Shown: piece by piece, positions 57,395 through 64,000 of the stretch
How the letters are laid out: every line of letters begins with the position of its first letter
Numbering within the stretch: the stretch's first letter is position 1
Assembly (NCBI RefSeq): GCF_031143425.1
Contig: NC_090445.1
Coordinates: 1,192,912,691 to 1,192,976,690, forward strand
Direction: 5' to 3'
Length of the DNA: 64,000 nucleotides
DNA from: Pleurodeles waltl
Lineage: Eukaryota; Chordata; Amphibia; Caudata; Salamandridae
The notes under the pieces: generated by a model
The model's database searches: none
Told to the model about the DNA's origin: nothing
What the model saw: the letters and a program-made list of their open reading frames with translations, nothing else
Translations under genes and position numbers: made by a program

Positions 57395-58353
57395 TATGTG
57401 ATGTTATCCTGGCAGCCAGGCGTCCCGCCACCAAAGTGGTATATGGCTGCCGATGGCACGATTTGTGGCAGGGTGCGTATTGAAAACAATCAACCTTCTT
57501 TCTGCACCAATTTGCCAGCTTTTACTTTTTGTACTCTTTGGCCTAGCAGGCCTGTGCTCTGGGCACAGTTAAGGGCTTCTTATCAGCCACAAGTCACCTG
57601 TTGTGACTAAGTTCTTTAAAGGTCTCCAACATATGTTTCCTCCCAGACCATTCATCATGCCCCAGTGGGACTTGAACTGAGTTCCAGCCTTTTCGACGTA
57701 CTTGTTGTTTGAGCTGCTGCTTAATTGCCCAATGTGATTGCTAACCATAAAGACAATTTTTCTAGTGGCCATCACAACAGCTAGGAGTTTAAGCGAACTG
57801 CAGGCACTTTATGTGCACCCTCCTTATACCAACTTTTACCCAGACAAGCCGGTCCTATGAACACCTGCCTCCTTCCTTCTGAAGGTAGTGACACTCTCAT
57901 GTAGACCCAGATTTTACCTTGTCTACCTTCTTTGCTCCAGCTCACCCTTCTAAGGAAGAGTATAGACTCCACCACCCGGACCCAAAAACAGAATTGTTGT
58001 TCTACCTTGATCGTGCCAATAAGTTCCGGGTATACAATCAACTGTTAGAAGGATATGTTGGAGTTAAAAAGGGGAAAGCCATGCAGAAATGGACCATCTC
58101 ACGATGGATAGTGATCCTCCTAAAGATCTGCTAAGCATTGGCCAAAAAAAAACATGGTGGCTTGCATGCTCATTCTACTAGAGCCAAGGTCTCAAAAACT
58201 GCATTAGCTCACGGAGTCCCTGTCCTGGATATCAGTCAGGCTTCTACGTGGGCATCTCTGCACATGTTTACCAAACACTACTGCCTGGACAGGCAGGTCC
58301 ATCGTGATGGGCACTTTGCCCATTCGGTCCAGGAGGACTTTTGGTTTGAATAG
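57395..58353 (+). pseudogene. DIRS tyrosine recombinase remnant
   Basis: Starts with 'ILAARRPATKVVYGCRWH' (57405-57465), the N-terminal arm-binding region. The C-terminal catalytic part is in the frame 58138-58353: 'HAHSTRAKVSKTALAHGVPVLDISQASTWAS', 'MFTKHYCLD'. The H-x-x-R motif (H-S-T-R) and the tyrosine of 'KHYCLD' fit the family pattern, where the tyrosine attacks DNA. Stops interrupt between. DIRS recombinases insert circular cDNA without target duplication. Confidence 0.75.
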
Positions 58354-58408
58354 GTTTTTCAGGCCCACCTCTGGGGAGCCTTTGGTTGGGTATCTATTCT
58401 GAGATCCG

Positions 58409-58503
58409 GAATCTGCACCTAGAAGTTTCTCTCAGATGAAAAAAATGTACTTAACTTCGGTAACCCTTTGTCTGTTAGAGACTCTATCTAGCCATAGATT
58501 CCT
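58409..58503. repeat. Imperfect inverted repeat near DIRS 3' end
   Basis: GGAATCTGCACCTAGAAG...TCTC at the left faces AGAGACTCTATCTAGCCATAGATTCC at the right. The centre is TGTACTTAACTTCGGTAACC. It lies just past the recombinase and is likely the DIRS terminal or internal complementary region used in circle formation. Confidence 0.6.
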
Positions 58504-58849
58504 TACCCACCCACCCTCCCTGCTCTGGGAACTAATTACAGTGTAAGGGTCACCCTTCAAAGGCCTTAAAGATTAACCCCAGTTGTCTGTGTTCCTTGTG
58601 GCTCCATGCTGCAGGCGTGAACAGTCACAAAAAGAAACTGACAGCCTGCTGGGGTGTTGCCTTTATAAGCACCGGGCACGTCCCTTCATGGATGACCCTG
58701 ACATGGAGCTGAACGATGACCCCTTTCACTTCAGTTTGTACCTTTGCAGACATTTAATGATTAAGTTGTTCTGTACTGACATGATCACATTTGCCCTCAG
58801 TACTATCATTATGCCTTGCGGAATTAAGAGGTGGTGATAAGCTTTCTGC

Positions 58850-59477
58850 CATTTTGTCCTCTATTGTGGCTAGGGCGGCCTTGATTGATTCTGTTTTCTT
58901 ATGTACTTCTGTCATTGAAGTTTTTGAAACACAGCTCTAGATTGTCCTGTTTCTTCTTAATGGCTGCAATAAGAGACCCTGCTGTGTCCTCATTTGTGGA
59001 CCTTGTGTCCTGGGAGGCAGTACACTTTCAAGGGCCACTGTTCTTTCTAGTAGCTGGATGTTTGGTTTTCGACCTCATTGCATGTCTCCATACTTTTTAT
59101 TTTTTGCAGGTGGTAATTTAAGGACTAACAAGGCCAAAGTAGTGATGCAATCAAGTAACTCATTACATTTGCAAGTATTGCGATGTTTAACTGTAACAGG
59201 TGCTGTGTTCTGCAAAGCGTCCAACTTAGTGTCCAGATGTGTATCACTTTCCCCTATTGCAGCAGATGACAAACTAGTTACTGCACTCAAGGTACTTTTT
59301 ATTTCTGACAGCCTCTCCCCTACAATTCCAGCTTGCTGTTAATCCCATAGCACGAGTCAGATAATTTGTAATACTATTTACCCAATGCGCTTCTTACCAC
59401 AGCCTCCTGAAATGTATTTCCATTTCCCCATAATTAGGCACTGGAACATCAGGTGGTGATGTCTGACTGTCAGGCAT
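58850..59477 (-). pseudogene. L1/Tx1-type ORF1 remnant
   Basis: Possible start ATG at 59477 ('MPDSQTSPPDVPVPNYGE'). An early stop follows after about 27 codons. 59075-59290 reads 'AAIGESDTHLDTKLDALQNTAPVT', like the I-x-x-S-R-x-x-L-E-x-K-I-D-A-V coiled-coil repeat of L1/Tx1 ORF1. The adjacent frame at about 58930-58980 gives 'LIAAIKKKQDNLELCFKNF', another heptad stretch. The RNA-binding domain is not seen. Confidence 0.5.
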
Positions 59478-59610
59478 CAAACAACTGATATCCGGGGGTG
59501 GCCCAGTTCAGCTGTGTATGGTCCCAGATGGGTCCAGATAGGCCTATCTTGGCCCCGTCTTCCCCTAGGCAATGGTCGAGAACCTGTTGCACGCGTCCCA
59601 TGCCACAATG

Positions 59611-59890
59611 GATGAAGTGTGCCTTTAAGTGCTTTGGCCAGGAGAGGAAGGGCTCACGGCCCCCACCACTGCCTTCTCTATTCACCTGTGCGTTTGGAGA
59701 CAGAATCCTGTGATTCGAAGTCCTGCTGTTTAAGTGTCCTGTGCAGTTGGGGATGAAGAGTGCTTTTAAGCATCTTGGCCAGGAGAGGACGGGCTCACTA
59801 CCTTCGCCTCCTCTCTCCACCTGTGTGTTTGGAGATAGAATCCTAGGACTTGAAGTCCTGCTGCTGAAGCATTCCCAAACAGTAAGTAAA
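59611..59890 (-). repeat. 141-bp tandem duplication (LINE leader monomers?)
   Basis: GATGAAGTGTGCCTTTAAG at 59611 and GATGAAGAGTGCTTTTAAG at 59752 start two copies 141 bp apart. Both contain TTGGCCAGGAGAGGA, GTTTGGAGA and GAAGTCCTGCTG. The pair sits immediately upstream (minus strand) of the ORF1 remnant. Confidence 0.8.
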
Positions 59891-59900
59891 TTGGTCAGTT

Positions 59901-60480
59901 AATGAGAGTTCAGGTAACTTTGATGGCTTTAATTGGTTTTACATAGGACACGAGTAGTGCTGTCACTGCTTATTCTACCTTGTGAGAGCGGTTTGTTAGG
60001 TCTTAAATATTCCAAGCTTTCCTGTGTTGCATACCCTGTGAGGGTATGGAAACGTCATTTCATGTGAATGTGACTGTGGCACTTCAGACACTGAGATGGA
60101 GCTAAAATGTAGTTTGGAAAGTCTTTTTGTGTGGAAAATCTGATTCTGGCAGTGAGCACCCTTGCCACATTCTTCTGAGTGATATTCAGTGCTGACTACA
60201 CAGAAAGGGATTGAACCACTTGAAAACTAGTATGGAGATGGAACGCCATTAACATTTAATGGATTTAAAGAGTGATGCAATGTCCCACGGTCTGTTTTCT
60301 AAACTATGCTTCACTGAAGACATTAATTCTAGATGTGCTCTCCACTCAACTCTTCTAATCAAGACTACTCTCCCTTTTTACACTTTGTTCCCTAGGCATC
60401 TAGCCAAGACATTTATGGATCTCAGAGAGATGAATGTGTTTAACTCAAACAAGCTAATGCCCATTACTCCCTGTCTTACC
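59901..60480. other. Spacer, nothing recognised
   Basis: No supported feature. The 60259-60540 plus frame has no family match and overlaps the start of the satellite. Confidence 0.4.
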
Positions 60481-61850
60481 TGTGTTGACCTCATAGCATG
60501 TAGTGTGGCTTGTTCATATGCTGGTACTTCCCATGAGTAGTCTGATGCCTCTCCTGGGTGGGCTTCATAGAGAATATACCAAGGCTAATTTAGTACTAGG
60601 AATTCTCAAGTGTTTCTGCTCTGCCACTCCTAATTTATATTCCTGTGATCATATTGCATGGCTGTATGATGCTTATTCCTATTGGTTGCTCCTGGCCTCT
60701 CTTGGATGGTCTCCTCAGGGCTCATATCATAGATGGTTGTATGATTTCTCATTCCCCTGTGACTTCTGGATGGACTCATCAAAACAAGTACCCTCGCTGG
60801 CCCTACAGTTCTCATTCAAAGCTCCCTGCCACACCTGATGGGTTCCTATTATTTCTGATTAAATAATGGCTGCTCCTTTGTTAGTGCACAGTGTAAATGG
60901 TTGACCTACAAAAGCATATGCCATGACCACTACATAATGTCCATTTCTATGAGTCTTCGCTCTCTCTTATGAAGCTAATCATCAAGCACATACTGTGTCT
61001 TATATAATGATTGCTTATTCATGCATGGACCCATGGCTGTTTTTATTATGTCCATTATTATTGGTTGCTCTCTGTTGCTCCACATGGATTCCACGGAGCA
61101 TACGTCATGACTGGTTGTAAATTTTCTCATTGCTGTTGTCAGGACTGTTGTCATGGTACTTGCTTTCACCTAGTATACTTATCATTGCTATCAGTAGCTC
61201 CTCAGCATTATGTTGAGGCTGTCTCTCTAATGTACATTTCTATGGGTCTGTTTATCAGACATATACTATAGTTGGTCACGTAATGGTTACTCATCCATCG
61301 ATGGCCTTATCATATTATATACAATTGCTAGTTATATAATTCCCATCTCAACGGATTGCACCCTGTTGCACCTGGGTGGACTCCCTAGTCGCAAGATAGT
61401 CTATGACTGGTCCAAAGTTTGATTTTCATACTTTCCGCAATAAACCATCAGAGCATATACTTCTGCTGGGTGTATAATGTCCATGTCGATGGATTGCCCC
61501 CCTGTAGCTCCTTGGTGGACTTACTACAGCATATTCCATGGTAGTTATAATATTTCCAATTCCGGTGCTAACTGCTGCTTCTGGGTACACTACTCGGAGC
61601 AAATAACATGGCTGGTTATGTAATTTCTGATTCCAAGAGGTTACTCTTTGCTGCACCTAGGTAGACGCAGTGCATACAGCATAGCTAGCTGCATAATGTG
61701 CATTGCTATGGATTGCTTCCCACTGAACCGGGTAGATCACTCAGATCGTATAGCATATCTAGTTGAATAATGCTCAGTGCAATGGATTGTTTCTTTGCTG
61801 CACCTGTGTGGACTCCATATAATATGCATTAATAGATCCAAGCTTGCAAA
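60481..61850 (+). repeat. Degenerate satellite, about 74-bp unit
   Basis: Repeats of the type GGTTGTATAATGTCCATT ... GGATTGCTCC ... CACCTGGGTGGACTCC ... AGCATATARCATGG. The first word is found at 60660, 60734, 61111, 61613, 61688 and 61762; neighbours are spaced 74-75 bp. Units have diverged widely, so the array is old. The small frames inside it are not genes. Confidence 0.82.
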
Positions 61851-61939
61851 TGTTATTGCCCTTCAGCTCTGGACACTTCTGCTGGACTCATAACTAATAA
61901 AGTTTAAATTGTATTCTAAAGACTAGGGACCTTCAACCA

Positions 61940-62100
61940 TTTCAGGAGCTACTTATGTTCAATGAAAATCACCTTGAACTACAAATATTATTTGTTTTGG
62001 AAAAGAGACCGCTTTAGGCAAGATTACCAGCAGTGATCACCTCAGTACTTCAGACAGAGTTGCCAGCAGTAGTATAAAAGAAGCATTTTCAATGCAATGG
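61940..62100 (+). repeat. Dispersed repeat, copy 2, left part
   Basis: Matches the left part of 12440-12870 ('GTTGCCAGCAGT' followed by an A-rich stretch). It is separated from its right part by the composite insertion at about 62100-63590. Confidence 0.5.
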
Positions 62101-62225
62101 GTCTTGCGTTTGCTTGAGTCCGAGCTAAGAGCTATTAGTGTTGTAAATTCCTAACTGGAGTTTTCTTGCCACTTAAATTGAAAATATAATGTTAAACAGT
62201 TTACATAAGCAGATTCACGGCCGTC

Positions 62226-62729
62226 ATGAGCATGAGTGCGAAGGAGAGACACAAAAGGAAAAAGAAGTTTGCTTGCAGACAAACGCATCTGCAAACGTGC
62301 AATTATCCACGTAACAAGGCCGATGACCAGGGCAGTAACAAAACTGCCCCAAGGAGGGACAAATCTAAAGAATTCAGATTCCTTCTTAAAGATTTAAAAT
62401 GTGAGGAGAAGGGGAAAGGTAAAAAGAGGACAAAGACACAGCGGGTGTCACAGCACCCAACAGTCCCTGAGGAGAAACAGGCAACAGGCCGATTTCCCTC
62501 CCCGTCCACTCTCTCTCCCCCACCCCCTCCACCCCCAGGAGCGCTTGCTTATAGTCACGGCTGTGGGACTAATAATGGTATCTCAAAGGCATCGGCGCCC
62601 CCTCCCCAGTTCATGCGTCAGGGAGTCTCCTGTTCTTGTAAACTGAGAAGTCGCAAATATCTAGGGCATGTCAATTCTCTAAACTCCCCGGAAAGCAAAG
62701 CCAAGAAGGGGTGCCATAACTCCCTATAG
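62226..62729 (+). CDS. Basic, proline-rich ORF of unknown family (167 codons)
   Basis: Open frame from ATG at 62226 to the stop at 62729. Residues 1-80 are very rich in Lys and Arg ('KERHKRKKKFACRQTH', 'KGKKRTKTQR'), about residues 85-105 are proline-rich ('STLSPPPPPPPGAL'), and residues 130-167 contain 'GVSCSCKLRSRKYLGH'. I do not recognise a domain. Length, composition and position near L1 pieces suggest the ORF1 of a non-LTR element, but a chance frame in a GC-rich repeat is possible. The opposite-strand frame 62671-62886 overlaps its end and is unlikely to be real. Confidence 0.35.
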   Translation: MSMSAKERHKRKKKFACRQTHLQTCNYPRNKADDQGSNKTAPRRDKSKEFRFLLKDLKCEEKGKGKKRTKTQRVSQHPTVPEEKQATGRFPSPSTLSPPPPPPPGALAYSHGCGTNNGISKASAPPPQFMRQGVSCSCKLRSRKYLGHVNSLNSPESKAKKGCHNSL

Positions 62730-62879
62730 GAGTTCCCCTTGTGACGTAAGGGATAAGGTGATCTTTTCCATCCCCAGGATCAACCAAATTGTATGTAACC
62801 ATCCCAGCTGCGTCGGAATCTGAGATGTTCCCCAGTGAGTCAGTATATTTTTGAGAGCTGCCCCCAGTGCTAGATCGAT

Positions 62880-63466
62880 CTATCATCCCCGCATGGATTT
62901 GAGCAGAAATGTTAGGGGGTTTGGAAGGCCCAGTATGATATAAGCCAAGAAGCGTGGGTGTTGGGTGTTCATGTTAGTGTCAATGTCATGTAGTTTTCCC
63001 TCCCAGTACATAGCCAGCTTCGGGCATTCCCATAGGATGTGGGTCAAAGTGCCTATACTATTGCATCCTCTCCAGCAAAGAGGTGATCGTGTGCCGTTCA
63101 TCTGATAGCCAGGCTAGGCCGCGATACCAATAAGTCGCTAACTTTATCGCAGTCTCCGTGCTCACGGCGCAACGTGTTGTGTGGTGTGCCTTGCAGTGGA
63201 TCACCTCCCAGCGAGCCTGACTCAGTATTTTGTTATTTTGTGTCGCCCGGGTCTGCAGCCCTCGCGCTTTATGCTCCAAGGCCAGACGAGGCCCACCTCA
63301 TGCGTCCCTGTGGCTGGCGGGGTGTGTCCTTGGTGCTGGGGGTGTTGTGGCCGAGCTAATGGTGCCCCCCCACCTCCCAAGAGGTACAGGCAAGGGATAC
63401 CCTGAAAGAGGGGATGGAGAGGCGCAAACGTGCAACCTATCTGTCCACCATCTTGGCTCCGCCCAG
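62880..63466 (-). mobile_element. L1-type LINE with large internal deletion
   Basis: The 5' end at about 63466 reads CTGGGCGGAGCCAAGATGG, with AAGATGG at 63448-63454, like the L1 start at 2485. Only about 200 bp later the sequence is already the end of ORF2. ORF1, endonuclease and the RT core are all missing. It could be a spliced or template-switched retrocopy, or a later deletion. Confidence 0.65.
62883..63290 (-). pseudogene. L1-type ORF2 C-terminal end
   Basis: 63058-63279 gives 'ARWEVIHCKAHHTTRCAVST' and 'ETAIKLATYWYRGLAWLS'. After a frame change at about 63090 the frame 62883-63101 gives 'PLCWRGCNSIGTLTHILWECPKLAMYWEG', the Cys-rich C-terminus (C-W-R-G-C ... G-T-L-x-H-I-x-W-x-C-P) of L1/Tx1-type ORF2. 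It ends 'LLKSMRG' at 62883. The first half lies where the K-L-x-x-x-W-Y block should be. Confidence 0.78.
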
Positions 63467-63589
63467 ATAAAGGATTTTTGAAAGGCAAGCCCATGAATGA
63501 GTGATAATGCTGGGCGTGGTTAAAAGTCCACAGATTGATGACAACAGGCCAGAGCGCTTGCGCGCTCGACCTAACCAGGATTTGACATT

Positions 63590-63960
63590 TTGAAATGCTT
63601 GTACATCGGTAATATTGAACAGCCATAGCTGCAATGCCGCTGATATCAAAGTAATAATAATAGTAATTAGTCTCCCCAATAACACACGATTTATCAGTCA
63701 AATATCAGCTTTAAATATATTGTGGGAATCCAACCTTCTTTTCCAACGCTCAGCATTTTTGTTGGTTCAATTTTTATATGCATATATTTTATTTAGCTAA
63801 GCAAAAGCTTCTTATTTAGGAGGCACAACACAGCTAGTTGGTGAGTTTGAGAGCTTCCAGCAGCTCATGAGTTGCTCGTTAGAGAAGCCTGAAACAGACT
63901 ATTCCAAAGATGGTAGAGATCCACAGCCCCCCTCGTATTTTTTGAAGTCATGAGTATGCC
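63590..63960 (+). repeat. Dispersed repeat, copy 2, right part
   Basis: 'AGCCATAGCTGCAATGCCGC', 'GTCAAATATCAGCTTTAAAT', 'GCTAAGCAAAAGCTT', 'GAGAGCTTCCAGCAGCTC' and 'GAGAAGCCTG' match copy 1 at 12535-12830 in order. Confidence 0.6.
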
Positions 63961-64000
63961 CAGTTTTTTCCCAGAAAGGGTTTAAGCAGCCTTTGTCATA

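Larger units (their letters stand above)
51290..58840 (+). mobile_element. DIRS-type retrotransposon, interrupted
   Basis: Plus-strand element with a TATA-containing leader, gag-like ORF (about 51486-53340), RT/RNase H (about 53480-54795) and tyrosine recombinase (about 57395-58353), the order found in DIRS elements. It has no integrase or aspartic protease frame, as expected. A tandem repeat array and an LTR-like element lie between RNase H and recombinase. Both ends are approximate; the terminal repeat logic of DIRS could not be fully traced. All ORFs carry stops. Confidence 0.8.
58850..59900 (-). mobile_element. L1/Tx1-type LINE 5' fragment (leader and ORF1)
   Basis: Minus-strand fragment with a leader holding two tandem copies of a 141-bp unit (59611-59890), a GGGGCCAAGATAGG start-like motif at about 59541-59554, and an ORF1 remnant (58850-59477). 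ORF2 is absent. The ORF1 identity rests on coiled-coil-like helices, so the clade is less certain than for the other LINEs. Confidence 0.5.
62100..63590. other. Composite insertion within dispersed repeat
   Basis: By comparison with the uninterrupted copy at 12440-12870, about 1.5 kb has been added here. It holds an AT-rich leader (62100-62225), a basic/proline-rich ORF on plus (62226-62729), an internally deleted L1 on minus (62880-63466), and a short GC-rich piece with GAGCGCTTGCGCGCTC at about 63551-63567. Boundaries are approximate and no target duplication was identified. Confidence 0.5.

Overview
This window reads as intergenic DNA from a very large, transposon-choked vertebrate genome. 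The most likely source is a salamander or newt. That is an inference from the mix of elements: L1/Tx1-type, L2-type and CR1/Jockey-like LINEs, a DIRS tyrosine-recombinase retrotransposon, a Penelope-like fold-back, a probable LTR element, hAT and Harbinger-like transposons, and several satellites. I found no convincing host exon, no tRNA, rRNA or snRNA gene, and no prokaryotic feature. Almost all long reading frames are pieces of dead retroelement genes, or frames left open by simple repeats.

Layout. 1-2.5 kb: 5' end of an L1-type LINE on the minus strand. 3.9-8.6 kb: minus-strand L1/Tx1-type LINE with an 18-bp target duplication, cut off inside ORF1, with ORF2 broken by many frameshifts. 11.0-11.7 kb: another L1-type 3' end. 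12.4-12.9 kb: dispersed repeat, second copy at 61.9-64.0 kb. 13.7-19.1 kb: minus-strand L2-type LINE split by a 1.9-kb insertion that has 217-bp inverted arms, a 13-bp target duplication and a hammerhead-ribozyme-like core. 19.2-24.1 kb: minus-strand CR1/Jockey-like LINE with ORF1, ORF2 and a 97-bp tandem array upstream of ORF1. 24.65-25.8 kb: plus-strand L2-type 3' fragment. 26.8-31.0 kb: DNA transposons, namely a 217-bp hAT MITE, a 2.3-kb hAT with two transposons nested in it, and two copies of a Harbinger-like MITE built of hairpins. 35.5-36.8 kb: old L1-type relic. 39.4-41.5 kb: 2-kb degenerate minisatellite. 43.6-45.7 kb: LTR-like element. 46.9-50.9 kb: CR1/Jockey-like relic holding an L2 fragment and a third MITE copy. 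51.3-58.8 kb: DIRS element whose pol is interrupted by a 323-bp tandem repeat, itself interrupted by a second copy of the LTR-like element. 58.85-59.9 kb: L1-type ORF1 with a 141-bp tandem duplication upstream. 60.5-61.85 kb: satellite of about 74 bp. 62.1-63.6 kb: composite insertion with a basic/proline-rich ORF and an internally deleted L1.

The genes do not form a pathway. The history is one of repeated nesting, and several target-site duplications let the order of insertion be read directly. The observations most worth following up are the hammerhead-like core, the tandem monomers upstream of two different LINEs, the satellite grown inside DIRS pol, and the CGACGCA arrays shared by the two LTR-like copies.
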